In this document: piece by piece, positions 15,846 through 24,279 of the stretch
Numbering within the stretch: the stretch's first letter is position 1
Layout: every line of letters starts with the position of its first letter
Origin: Aliishimia sp965656085
GTDB lineage: Bacteria; Pseudomonadota; Alphaproteobacteria; Rhodobacterales; Rhodobacteraceae
NCBI GenBank assembly: GCA_965656085.1
Contig: CBFHJA010000018.1
Span: 19,257-83,256 of the forward strand
Direction of reading: 5' to 3'
DNA length: 64,000 nt
Made by a program: the position numbers and the translations under genes
Notes under the pieces: generated by a model
What the model was told of the DNA's origin: nothing
Seen by the model: only the letters and a program-made list of their open reading frames with translations
Database searches by the model: none

Positions 15846-17324
15846 TTAGTCGACCGTGATCTTGTGCCAGCGCACCGCGTCGTTCTTGACCGCGTCGAGG
15901 TTCGACACGCGCGACGACACGCCGACCAACTTGGTCACTGTGTAAGGGATCAGCGTTCCGGCGTTTTCATGCAGATACTCTTGCGCCGCGACGTAGATCG
16001 CCTTGCGCTTGTCGAAGTCAAGCTCGCGCCGGGCCTCGGCCAGCATGGCGTCGAAGGTTTCATCCTTGAAGTAGCTTTCGTTCCACTTTGCCGAGGACAG
16101 GTAGATCTCGTGCAGGGCCTGATCCGCCGGGCGTTCATTCCAGCGTGTGGCCGAGACATCCTTTTTCATCCAGACCTCTGACCAATAGCCGTCAGAGGGC
16201 GACTGCACGACATTGACCCGGATCCCGGCGGCAGCGGCTTGCTCCTGATAGGCCACGGCGAGAGTGGGCCATGTGGGCTCCAGCGTCGCGACATGCACGT
16301 CGATATCGATCCCGTCCGGATACCCGGCGTCCGCCAGAAGCGCCTTTGCGCCTTCGATATCCTGTGGGCAACTCAGATCGGCCCGGTATTGATCGTTGGG
16401 TTCGACCGGTGTGTCGCAAGACACGATGCCCTCTCCGCCCAGCACGAGTTGCACCAGTTCTTCGCGGTCGGCGACCATGCGAACCGCTTGGCGCACACGC
16501 ACGTCCGAGAAGGGCTCGACATCGGTGCGGAACACCAGACCGCGCCAGTTGCCCGTGGGGATGACCTGCACGTCGTACTTGTCCGACCCCGAGAGCATGA
16601 CGCGTTGCTGCGCCGTAATGCCCCGCTCCATGTCGATCTGGCCGCCAAGCAGCGCCTGCAGGCGCGCCTGACCGTCCGCGATGCCGATGACCTCCATTCT
16701 CGCGACCCCCGGTGCGCCTTCCCAATAGTCGGGATTGGCGACGAGAACCGTGGTGCCATCGGCGTCGAAAGTCTCCACCTTGAAGGGTCCGGTGCCATTG
16801 CCGGTCGTGGCAATGGTGTCGCTCGATCCCTCGTTCAGCATACGCAGGCGATAATCCATCAACTGTAGCGGCATGTCGGCGAAGGGCGTGTTCAGCGTGA
16901 TCTGAACCGTCATATCATCGAGCGCTTTGACCTCTGTGATCATCTTGACGGCGGAGCGGGCCGGGCTGTCGCTGTCGGGGTCGAGCACGCGGTTGAGCGA
17001 ATAGACCACATCGGCGGCCTCGAACGTCGATCCGTCATGGAAGGTGACGCCGTCGCGCAGCTTGAAGGTCCAGACCGTCGCGTCTTCGTTGGCCTCCCAG
17101 CTTGTGGCAAGATCGGCCTGCGGCTTGCCGTCGAGGCCGGGGCGGACCAGCCGGCTCATGATCTTTTCGGTGATCTGGAACACGCGGCCTTTGGAAATCG
17201 GGTCAAGGCTGGAATTGGCTCCAAACCCCAACTCATGGGCCTGACGGAATGTCCCGCTCGGTTCTGCTGACGCCAACCCGGCGGTCAGCGCGGCAACCGA
17301 CGCAAGTGCGATTATTCGTTTCAT
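15846..17324 (-). CDS. Periplasmic solute-binding protein, dipeptide/oligopeptide family (SBP family 5)
   Basis: The 492-residue protein begins MKRIIALASVAALTAGLASA, a clear Sec signal peptide cleaved after ASA at about residue 20. The mature part follows the DppA/OppA plan: RLVRPGLDGKPQADLATSW near residue 58 and WTFKLRDGVTFHDGS near 87 are the conserved domain I landmarks. It delivers ligand to the DppBC-like permeases encoded downstream. Family 5 proteins bind peptides, nickel, opines, and some betaine-like compounds, so the ligand is open; the flanking demethylases make a methylated small molecule or its peptide conjugate reasonable, but that is inference. Confidence 0.92.
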   Translation of the reverse strand: MKRIIALASVAALTAGLASAEPSGTFRQAHELGFGANSSLDPISKGRVFQITEKIMSRLVRPGLDGKPQADLATSWEANEDATVWTFKLRDGVTFHDGSTFEAADVVYSLNRVLDPDSDSPARSAVKMITEVKALDDMTVQITLNTPFADMPLQLMDYRLRMLNEGSSDTIATTGNGTGPFKVETFDADGTTVLVANPDYWEGAPGVARMEVIGIADGQARLQALLGGQIDMERGITAQQRVMLSGSDKYDVQVIPTGNWRGLVFRTDVEPFSDVRVRQAVRMVADREELVQLVLGGEGIVSCDTPVEPNDQYRADLSCPQDIEGAKALLADAGYPDGIDIDVHVATLEPTWPTLAVAYQEQAAAAGIRVNVVQSPSDGYWSEVWMKKDVSATRWNERPADQALHEIYLSSAKWNESYFKDETFDAMLAEARRELDFDKRKAIYVAAQEYLHENAGTLIPYTVTKLVGVSSRVSNLDAVKNDAVRWHKITVD

Positions 17325-17535
17325 TGTGTCTCCTCCCAGTGTCGGAGGGCTTGTGCGGTACCCTCCCTACAGATGTTCGTCCTGAGCTTCGCGGATCGAC
17401 AAACGCAAATTGGGGCGTTCATGGATAGAATTTTTGCTATCCGCCGTGATTTGAGAGCTCCGGTGCAGGGCAAGCTTTGCCCTTTGACATCCATAGGACA
17501 AATACCGTTTCTTGGGGCATGTATGTGCAAAACAA
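17325..17535. promoter_or_regulatory. Divergent promoter region of the ABC importer and S51-like peptidase
   Basis: This 211-bp region separates the leftward binding-protein gene from the rightward peptidase gene. It holds the ten-mer TAGGACAAAT at 17494-17503, the same ten-mer found at 19173-19182 in the promoter of the nearby LysR and mttB-type genes. That makes it a candidate shared operator for the LysR regulator at 18216-19163. I did not find an unambiguous -35/-10 pair. Confidence 0.45.
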
Positions 17536-18258
17536 ATGAAAGAGCGTGATGTGGGGGAACTGAGCATCGTTGCAATCGGGGGCGGTGGCTTCACGCATGG
17601 CACATATCCGTCGCTGGACGCGTTCTGCATCACGCGGTCGGGCAAGGATGATCCCGCCGTCGGGTTCATCGGCACGGCCAGCCGGGACGATCCCGTCAAG
17701 ATCGACCGGTTCCACGCCTGTTTCAGCACGCATGTCACGCGCCATGAATACCTGCCCATGGATTTGGACGCAGAGGCCTTGGCCCGGCGACTGGCCGGGC
17801 TCGACATGGTTTATGTCGGGGGCGGAGATACCGAAGCGATGGTCGCTGAGTGGCATGGCTCCGGATGGGATGATGTGCTGCGCGACGCGGCTCTCTCGGG
17901 GCTGACTTTGGCAGGGGTGAGTGCGGGCGCGGTCTGCTGGTTCGAGTGGTTCCTGTTTAGCTCCGGGACTGGCCCCATGCGCCCCTTGCGCGGCCTTGGG
18001 CTCCTGAGGGGCGGGGCCTGTCCGCATTACTCGACCGAGCCGGACCGGCAGGTCGCGCTGCACAAGGCGGTCGCCGACAGGTCCATGCCTGCGAGCCTCG
18101 CGATGGATGACGGTGTCGCGGTGGCCTTTGGTGCGAAGGGGCCAGAGGCGGTGCTGAGCGCCGCGCCGGACGCGGGGGCCTATGAGATCACGCGCCGATC
18201 GGATGGCACGGCGCATCAGGTCCCGTTGCGTGTCTCGGGGCTGTCGCGCTCGGCCTGA
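17536..18258 (+). CDS. Peptidase S51-like (peptidase E / cyanophycinase-type) protein
   Basis: The 240-residue protein starts at the ATG at 17536; a GTG at 17551 is an alternative with slightly better spacing to an AAAGAG site. The class I glutamine-amidotransferase-like fold is shown by YVGGGDTEAMV around residue 92 and the nucleophile elbow GVSAGAVCWF around 127, with a candidate His in CPHYST. Peptidase E cleaves Asp-X dipeptides, and relatives degrade cyanophycin. Beside a dipeptide-type importer it may split an imported dipeptide or amide conjugate. Its last 43 bp overlap the end of the convergent LysR gene. Confidence 0.8.
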   Translation: MKERDVGELSIVAIGGGGFTHGTYPSLDAFCITRSGKDDPAVGFIGTASRDDPVKIDRFHACFSTHVTRHEYLPMDLDAEALARRLAGLDMVYVGGGDTEAMVAEWHGSGWDDVLRDAALSGLTLAGVSAGAVCWFEWFLFSSGTGPMRPLRGLGLLRGGACPHYSTEPDRQVALHKAVADRSMPASLAMDDGVAVAFGAKGPEAVLSAAPDAGAYEITRRSDGTAHQVPLRVSGLSRSA

Positions 18259-19163
18259 GCCAGCATCCAGTCCATGACCGCCGCGACCTCGGGCGTCCGT
18301 ATACTCCTCGGCTTTGCCAGAATGTAGAAGGACCGCGCCGGGCGCAGCTGCCTGTCAAATGGCTTGACCAGTTGGCCTGCCTCCAACTCCGGCCTGACAA
18401 ACGGCAAGATGCCCAGAGCCACGCCATGCCCCTCGGTCGCGGCCTGCAAGACCAGATTGGTGTCGGTGATGACGGTCTCGTCGGCGAGTTCCAGATCGGA
18501 GCACCCGGCTGCCGCGAGCCACGCCGCCCATTCCGACTTGTCCCGTTGGTGGATGATCGGGTAGCGCGCCAGATCGCGCGGACCCTCAAGGCCGCCGCGC
18601 GCGCGCAGCAGCGCCGGGCTGAGAACCGGCGCGTAGGTCACATCCAGAAGCCTGTAGCTCTCCAGCCCGGACCAGTCGCCGACGCCCCAGTCGATGGCCA
18701 GATGCGTGTCCATCATGACCGCGTCGGTAATGCGCGGGCTGTCGCGCAGCACGAGATTGATCTTGGGAAAGGCCTGTTTGAAGGCGGCAAGGCGCGGGAT
18801 CATCCAGCGCGCGCCGAAGATGGGGCCGACCGCGAGCGTGACCGTGCGGCGCGAGCTGTGAATGCGGTCCTCGACCGCGCTGCGGATTTCACCGAAGGAT
18901 CGGGTCAGCACGGCGCTGAGCGTCCGGCCTTCGTCGGTCAGAACCACGGCCCGTGTCTTGCGGATGAACAGCTTGCAGCGCCAGTCGCGCTCCAGTTCGC
19001 GGATCTGGTTGCTCACGGTTGTCGGGCTGACACAAAGCTCCTCCGCCGCGTCCTTGAAACTCAGCCGGCGCGCGGCGACTTCGAAGGTGCGCAGCGCGGT
19101 CAGCGGAAGTTTTCTCGGGGCGCTGGGCATTGGGCCGCGTTCCATGACAACAGATTTCTTCAT
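18216..19163 (-). CDS. LysR family regulator, GcvA-like (second catabolic-region regulator)
   Basis: The 315-residue protein has the GcvA-type start of LysR regulators: PLTALRTFEVAARRLSFKDAAEELCVSP, with the recognition helix at about residues 45-60, then the effector-binding lobes. The ATG complementary to 19161-19163 follows TATAA directly with no ribosome site, so translation may be leaderless or begin at a later Met (residue 7 or 12). It is divergent from the mttB-type gene across 77 bp containing an inverted repeat, GACAA-N5-TTGTC, and convergent with the S51-like gene. It is the natural candidate regulator for both. Confidence 0.92.
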   Translation of the reverse strand: MKKSVVMERGPMPSAPRKLPLTALRTFEVAARRLSFKDAAEELCVSPTTVSNQIRELERDWRCKLFIRKTRAVVLTDEGRTLSAVLTRSFGEIRSAVEDRIHSSRRTVTLAVGPIFGARWMIPRLAAFKQAFPKINLVLRDSPRITDAVMMDTHLAIDWGVGDWSGLESYRLLDVTYAPVLSPALLRARGGLEGPRDLARYPIIHQRDKSEWAAWLAAAGCSDLELADETVITDTNLVLQAATEGHGVALGILPFVRPELEAGQLVKPFDRQLRPARSFYILAKPRSIRTPEVAAVMDWMLAQAERDSPETRNGT

Positions 19164-19172
19164 TTATAGGAC

Positions 19173-19190
19173 TAGGACAAATTACTTGTC
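19173..19190. promoter_or_regulatory. Candidate LysR operator upstream of the mttB-type gene
   Basis: GACAA (19176-19180) and TTGTC (19186-19190) form an inverted repeat with five bases between, inside the 77-bp divergent LysR/mttB gap. It overlaps the ten-mer TAGGACAAAT (19173-19182) that recurs at 17494-17503 in the importer/peptidase promoter. The shape fits a LysR half-site pair. The assignment rests on position and recurrence only. Confidence 0.5.
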
Positions 19191-19240
19191 GACACACGAA
19201 GGGCCGGCGACTGTGCTCTTGACGAAACCAGAGGCTCGAA

Positions 19241-20794
19241 ATGGTAGATGCTGCAAAGAGCGTGCCGCGCCGATCCCGGTCCGGCGGCAGGCGCAAAACG
19301 GGGCAGCAGCGTCCCGGCGACGGTCCGGTTCGGAGCTTGCCTGTCTCGGGGCGGCTGAACCCGCTGAGTGAGCAAGACCTTGCGCGCATTCACGACGCCT
19401 CCCTCGACATCCTTGCGCAGATCGGCCTGAGCGAGGCGCCGCAGGTGATGATCGACGTGATCACCGCGGGCGGGGGCGCCTTGAGTGATGACGGGCGCCT
19501 TGTGTTCCCCAAACCGTTGGTCGAACAGGCGCTGGCCGGTATGCGCCGGAATTTCAGCTTGTTCGGGCGCGGGGGCGAGCATGCGCTTGATCTGACGGGG
19601 GCGCGGGTTCACGCCGGATCCGGCGGCGCGTCGCCGAATATCGTCGACAGCATCAATGGCAGCTACCGACCCGCCACGCTGGCGGATCTCTATGATGCCG
19701 CACGGCTTGTCGATACGCTGGACCATATCCACTTCTTCTCGCGCTCGATGATCGCAGGGGATATGCCGACGCCGCGTGATCTGGACATCAACACGGCCTT
19801 TGCCTGCCTCGCGGGCACGCAAAAGCATGTGATCGTCAGCGCAAGCGAGCCCGGCCATGTGCGCGACATTGCACAGATGTGCTACATGGTCGCTGGCTCC
19901 GAGGACGCGTTTCGCGCGCGACCGTTTTTGTCGCTGAACGTCAACCACGTGGTTCCCCCGCTGCGGTTCGACAGCGCGGCCTGCGACGTGCTGGCCGAGG
20001 CCGTGGCGCTTGGCATTCCGGTCATGGTCAACACGTTCGGGCAGATGGGGGCCTCCAGCCCGGTGACGATTGCCGGATGCCTTGCCCAGACCAATGCCGA
20101 GACGCTGGCCGGAATGGTGTTTGCATGGTCGCTGGATCCCGAGGCCCGGGCGGTCTACGGCGCGCGGCCCATGGTGACCGACCTGCGCTCCGGTGGCATG
20201 GCGGGCGGCGGCGGAGAGCAGGCGGCGCTGACGGCGGCGGCCTCGCAGATCGCGCGGTTCTATGACCTGCCGAATTCCACGATTGCCGGGGCCACCGACA
20301 GCAAGCTGGTCGATGCGCAATCGGGCTATGAAAAGGCGCTGACGGTCACGGTCGCCGCGCAGGCGGGGGCCAACATGATCACGCAGGCGGCAGGCACGCA
20401 GGCGGGGCTTCTGGCCACGTCGCTGGAGGCGTATGTCGTCGACAACGACATGCTGGGGGCGATCTTGCAATCTTGCGGACAGATCGAAGTGAGCGATGCC
20501 ACCCTGTCGGCCGATATCGTGTCCGATGTGGTGCGCGGAGAGGGGCACTACCTCGGTCATGCGGACACCTATGCGCGGATGAAGTCGGATTTCACCTATC
20601 CCGAGCACGCCGACCGGCAGCCGCCCGATGCATGGCTGGCGCGCGGCGCGCCGACGATCAATGCCTCTGCGCATAACACGGTCATGAAAACGCTGGCCGC
20701 GCATTTTCCCTGCTATATACCGGCCGCGTGCGAGCAGTCCCTACGGGAGCGGTTCGACATTCGTCTGCCAAGATCGAGGATGCAGCCAGCATGA
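19241..20794 (+). CDS. MttB family methyltransferase without pyrrolysine
   Basis: The 517-residue protein belongs to the trimethylamine methyltransferase (MttB) superfamily: a TIM barrel with landmarks such as LNPLSEQDLARIHDASLDIL near residue 45, the GSGGASPNIVD segment near 128, and GEGHYLGHADT near the C-terminus. The frame has no in-frame amber codon, so it is a non-pyrrolysine member; known relatives demethylate glycine betaine, proline betaine or carnitine onto a corrinoid protein. No corrinoid protein or activating gene is visible here. It leads a three-gene run with a ketopantoate-reductase-like and a FAH-family gene, and is divergent from a LysR gene. Confidence 0.85.
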   Translation: MVDAAKSVPRRSRSGGRRKTGQQRPGDGPVRSLPVSGRLNPLSEQDLARIHDASLDILAQIGLSEAPQVMIDVITAGGGALSDDGRLVFPKPLVEQALAGMRRNFSLFGRGGEHALDLTGARVHAGSGGASPNIVDSINGSYRPATLADLYDAARLVDTLDHIHFFSRSMIAGDMPTPRDLDINTAFACLAGTQKHVIVSASEPGHVRDIAQMCYMVAGSEDAFRARPFLSLNVNHVVPPLRFDSAACDVLAEAVALGIPVMVNTFGQMGASSPVTIAGCLAQTNAETLAGMVFAWSLDPEARAVYGARPMVTDLRSGGMAGGGGEQAALTAAASQIARFYDLPNSTIAGATDSKLVDAQSGYEKALTVTVAAQAGANMITQAAGTQAGLLATSLEAYVVDNDMLGAILQSCGQIEVSDATLSADIVSDVVRGEGHYLGHADTYARMKSDFTYPEHADRQPPDAWLARGAPTINASAHNTVMKTLAAHFPCYIPAACEQSLRERFDIRLPRSRMQPA

Positions 20795-20801
20795 AGCCAG
20801 C

Positions 20802-21737
20802 ATGAAGATTGCCGTGATCGGTGTCGGGGCGATGGGCTCCGTCTATGCCGCCTTGCTCGCGGATGCGGGCCACGAGGTCTGGGCCGTCGATACGTGGGAG
20901 GCGCATGTCGATGCGATCAACACCACCGGATTGCGGGTTGAGGGGGCGAGCGGCGACAGGACCGTCACGACCCTGCGCGCAACCACCCGGATGTCGGATG
21001 TCGGGCCCTGTGATCTGTGCCTGATCGCAACGAAGGCCTCGGGCGTGGGCCTCGCGGCGCAGGAGGCGGCCCCGGTGATCGGCGAAGACGCGCTTGTTCT
21101 GACGATCCAGAACGGTCTGGGCGCGGCGGAGCGCATCGCGAGACACATGCCGATCGGCAATGTCCTGCTCGGCGTCGCGGACGGGTTCGGCGCGTCGATG
21201 AAAGGCCCCGGTCATGCGCATCACAACAGCATGAAACTGATCCGGATCGGCGAGATCGACGGCGGTCTGACAGATCGTCTGCGGGCATTGGAACAGGTCT
21301 GGAAAGGCGCCGGCTTCAACGTCCGGGCCTTCGAGAACATCACCCAGCTGATCTGGGAGAAATTCCTGTGCAACGTCACGTTCAGTGCGCCCTGCACGGC
21401 CTTCGGGGCAACTGTGGGTGAGTTGATGGACAACCCGCAGCATTGGCAGATAGCACTCGGGGCCATGCAGGAGGCCTATGCCATCGCGCAGGCCAAAGGC
21501 ATTCGATTGTCCTTTGAAGACCCCATCGCCTATGTGACGGACTTCGGGGCGGGCATGGCGCAGGCCAGACCGTCCATGCTGCTCGATCACATGGCCGAAC
21601 GGGTGTCCGAACTGGATGCGATCAACGGCATCGTGCCCGTGATGGGCCGCGAGGCGGGCATCCCGACCCCGTATAACGACACGCTGACCGCCATTCTCAA
21701 GCAGCGCGAAGCCGCATTCGGACGGCTGGACCCATGA
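20802..21737 (+). CDS. Ketopantoate reductase (PanE/ApbA) family oxidoreductase
   Basis: The 311-residue protein has the family's N-terminal NAD(P) loop GVGAMGSVYAALLADAGHEV (residues 7-26), the NGLGAAE segment near 107, and the catalytic Lys/Asn pair in IWEKFLCN near 187. PanE reduces 2-dehydropantoate to pantoate with NADPH, but many paralogues reduce other 2-oxoacids or imines. It lies 7 bp after the mttB-type gene and overlaps the FAH gene by four bases, so it probably serves that catabolic unit rather than pantothenate synthesis. Confidence 0.87.
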   Translation: MKIAVIGVGAMGSVYAALLADAGHEVWAVDTWEAHVDAINTTGLRVEGASGDRTVTTLRATTRMSDVGPCDLCLIATKASGVGLAAQEAAPVIGEDALVLTIQNGLGAAERIARHMPIGNVLLGVADGFGASMKGPGHAHHNSMKLIRIGEIDGGLTDRLRALEQVWKGAGFNVRAFENITQLIWEKFLCNVTFSAPCTAFGATVGELMDNPQHWQIALGAMQEAYAIAQAKGIRLSFEDPIAYVTDFGAGMAQARPSMLLDHMAERVSELDAINGIVPVMGREAGIPTPYNDTLTAILKQREAAFGRLDP

Positions 21738-22609
21738 ATATCGGCTCGTTCCTCCATGACGGCCGCGCGCAATATGGCGTGTTTGCGCAGGATGGCGTGC
21801 GCCCGGCCAGCGCCGGCCTGCACGCGCGCTACGGGACCTTGCGAGACCTGCTCGATGCCGGGCAGGTTGATCTGTTGCGCGACGTGTCGACCCTGTCGGA
21901 CCCGGTCCCCCTGTCCGACGTCACTTTTCTCCAGCCTATCCCCAACCCGCGCAAGATCATCTGCGTTGGCCTGAACTACCCCAAACCCTATCCGGTCGAC
22001 GGGCCCGCGCCTCCATCACCCGAGAACATCATCCTGTTCGGCAAGGAGCGCGACACGCTTGTCCCGCACCGGGCCGCCCTCGAAAGGCCCATGGGCGCGC
22101 CCTCCGAGAGCTTCGACTATGAAGGCGAGATCGCGGCGGTCATCGGCAAGCCCGCGCGGAATGTCTCGGAACAGGACGCTCTCGGCCACGTTCTGGGCTA
22201 TTCCATGTTCAACGACGGCTCCGTGCGCGCGTGGCAGAAGCACTCCATCTATGCCGGTAAGAACTTTGCCAACTCCGGCGCATGGGGGCCGTGGATCACA
22301 ACGGCAGATGCGCTTGCGCCCGTTGAAGACCTGCACCTGACCGTGGCGCTGAATGGCTATATCGTGCAATCCGCCTTCGGACGAGAGATGATATTCTCGA
22401 CAGCCGCGCAGATCGCTTATGCGTCCACGCTGTTCTGCCTGCAGCCGGGCGACGTGATTGCCACCGGCTCACCGGACGGAACCGGCGGCAGCAGAGTGCC
22501 CAAACGCTTCCTTCTGCCCGGCGATCACCTGTCGATCTCGGTGACTGGGATTGGATCGCTGGAAAACACGGTTGCCGACCGCCCGGGCACCCCGGCGCCT
22601 CACAAGTAG
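21734..22609 (+). CDS. Fumarylacetoacetate hydrolase (FAH) family protein
   Basis: The 291-residue protein consists of a short N-terminal domain and a FAH catalytic domain: GLNYPKPYP near residue 78, metal-binding acidic residues in FDYEGEIAAVIGK near 126, and GSPDGTGGSRVPKRFL near 250. FAH-family enzymes hydrolyse C-C bonds of acylpyruvates or decarboxylate and isomerise ring-cleavage products, using Mg2+. It starts inside the stop of the ketopantoate-reductase-like gene (ATGA) and its last 10 bp overlap the convergent phosphoesterase gene. The substrate is unknown. Confidence 0.9.
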   Translation: MNIGSFLHDGRAQYGVFAQDGVRPASAGLHARYGTLRDLLDAGQVDLLRDVSTLSDPVPLSDVTFLQPIPNPRKIICVGLNYPKPYPVDGPAPPSPENIILFGKERDTLVPHRAALERPMGAPSESFDYEGEIAAVIGKPARNVSEQDALGHVLGYSMFNDGSVRAWQKHSIYAGKNFANSGAWGPWITTADALAPVEDLHLTVALNGYIVQSAFGREMIFSTAAQIAYASTLFCLQPGDVIATGSPDGTGGSRVPKRFLLPGDHLSISVTGIGSLENTVADRPGTPAPHK

Positions 22610-23382
22610 AACGCCTCGGAGCGGTTCGTGAACTCGTGCATATGCACGACAACCTCGTGCTCGCGCAACAACACGACCCCATAGGCCGGGGGCTCGAAAT
22701 TGCCCGTTATGCGATCCGCCGCGCCGGCGAGGTCCAAAGCCACCTGATGGTTCAGACCGCGCATGCACGAATAGCTGATGCCGCGCCAATTGCCGAAAAT
22801 CGCGCGATGCACATGGCCGAAGAACAGGTGCCGGATCCGGGTCTTGTGCGGGGCGATGACGGCGTGGAAGGCCTGCGCATCGTACATCCTGATCCGGTCC
22901 ATCGCCGCGATGCCGATGTCGAAGGGCGGATGGTGCATGAACACGAAGACAGGACCGTCGCTGCTCTCCAGCGCGCGCGTCAGCCAATCCTGCCGGGCGG
23001 GGCAATAGGCCCCCGCATGGGTCTTCGGGTCCTTGGTGTCGAGCAACAGAAACTGCCCGAACGGGGTGTCGAGGCGGTATTGCACGAAGCCATGCGCGTC
23101 ACGCGGGGTCTCGGGGAAGGCCGCGGCAAAGGCGTGCGTGTCGTCGTGATTGCCCACCATCAGATGCACCGGCATGGTCAGCTGCGAGATCACCTCGGAG
23201 AACCGCGCATAGGCCGCCGCATCGCCCCAATGCGTCATATCTCCGGTCAGGACCACGAAGGCGGCATCGCCGTGCTCGGTGTTGATCGAGCGCACTGCAG
23301 CTCGCAGCCGCGCGGCCGGGTCCTGCCCGTAGAGCAGCCCGGAGCCGGTCACATGGGTGTCTGTCAGGTGGATGAATTTCAT
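22600..23382 (-). CDS. Metallophosphoesterase (calcineurin-like), CpdA/Icc type, copy 1
   Basis: The 260-residue protein starts at the ATG complementary to 23380-23382 (MKFIHLTDTHVT). All five metal motifs of calcineurin-like phosphoesterases are visible: DTH, GDMTHW, GNHDD, HHPPFD and GHVH. CpdA-type enzymes cleave cyclic nucleotides or phosphodiesters such as glycerophosphodiesters. It is the downstream partner of a second metallophosphoesterase with the same plan (7-bp gap) and lies next to a Ugp-like importer. A role in releasing phosphate or alcohol from an imported phosphodiester is therefore likely, by context. Confidence 0.9.
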   Translation of the reverse strand: MKFIHLTDTHVTGSGLLYGQDPAARLRAAVRSINTEHGDAAFVVLTGDMTHWGDAAAYARFSEVISQLTMPVHLMVGNHDDTHAFAAAFPETPRDAHGFVQYRLDTPFGQFLLLDTKDPKTHAGAYCPARQDWLTRALESSDGPVFVFMHHPPFDIGIAAMDRIRMYDAQAFHAVIAPHKTRIRHLFFGHVHRAIFGNWRGISYSCMRGLNHQVALDLAGAADRITGNFEPPAYGVVLLREHEVVVHMHEFTNRSEAFYL

Positions 23383-23389
23383 GCGGCGC

Positions 23390-24217
23390 TCACTCGGCGG
23401 CCAGCGGCTTGGCCCAATCGTCCCAGTTGGTGCCGTGGCTGAACACCGGCCCGTCCCATGTGAAGGGGATGTCGTGGATGATGGTGCCTGCGTCATTGGC
23501 CAGAATCACCGCGTAGGACGGGGCCATCGGCGCGCCCAGCAACAGGTCTGTTTCGGACAGGTCGGGCAGGCTTTGGTTGCCGGTGGAGCGCGCGGAGGCG
23601 AAGGGAACGCCGCACCATGTGCCGTGCACGGGCGCGTGGACATGACCGAAATGGATGTAGTCGATGCGGTCGCGATGGGCGGTCACGAGGTCGGCGAAGG
23701 GGCCGCGGTCGGCAGGGGCGAGCGCGATCTTGTCTTCGGCGGGCAGGTCCAGTGGCATGGCGTTGTGATGCATGAAGATCCGCGCGCGGGCGCAGGCGGC
23801 CAACTCTCCTGACAGCCAGTCACGCCGCGCGGCGCAGAAATGTCCGGCATGGGTGCGCGGCGCGGTGGTGTCGAGATAGATCAGCCGTGTGCCGCCGACC
23901 GTTTCGGCGTGGTTGATGAAGCCGGAGGGGTCGGTGGGATGGTCCGGAAAGGCGGTCAGGAAGGCGGCGCGGTCGTCATGGTTGCCGATGAGCAAACGCA
24001 CCGGGCAGGGCAGATCGGTCAAGGCGCTGCGCAGGGCGGCATAGGCCGGGGCTTCGGCCCAATGGGTGAGATCGCCGGTGATGATGATCCGGTCCGCGTC
24101 GCTGTGGTGGCGCCGGACGTCTTCGAGGGCCTGCGCAAGGCGCCGATGCGGATCGAGACCGCCCATGCGTTCGCCGGGGATCGTCAGGTGGATGTCGGAA
24201 ATCTGGACAAGTTTCAT
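23390..24217 (-). CDS. Metallophosphoesterase (calcineurin-like), CpdA/Icc type, copy 2
   Basis: The 275-residue protein starts at the ATG complementary to 24215-24217, seven bases after an AAAGG site. The motif set is complete (SDIHLT, GDLTHW, GNHDD, HHNAMP, GHVHAPV) and mirrors copy 1, so the pair looks like an old tandem duplication that has diverged. It sits between the importer's binding-protein gene (63 bp upstream) and copy 1. A cytoplasmic location is expected because there is no signal peptide. Confidence 0.9.
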   Translation of the reverse strand: MKLVQISDIHLTIPGERMGGLDPHRRLAQALEDVRRHHSDADRIIITGDLTHWAEAPAYAALRSALTDLPCPVRLLIGNHDDRAAFLTAFPDHPTDPSGFINHAETVGGTRLIYLDTTAPRTHAGHFCAARRDWLSGELAACARARIFMHHNAMPLDLPAEDKIALAPADRGPFADLVTAHRDRIDYIHFGHVHAPVHGTWCGVPFASARSTGNQSLPDLSETDLLLGAPMAPSYAVILANDAGTIIHDIPFTWDGPVFSHGTNWDDWAKPLAAE

Positions 24218-24279
24218 GCGCACAACCTTTTCTCGCAAGAAAAGGCCGGTCGCCGCGATCCCGGCGACCGGCCCATCGC

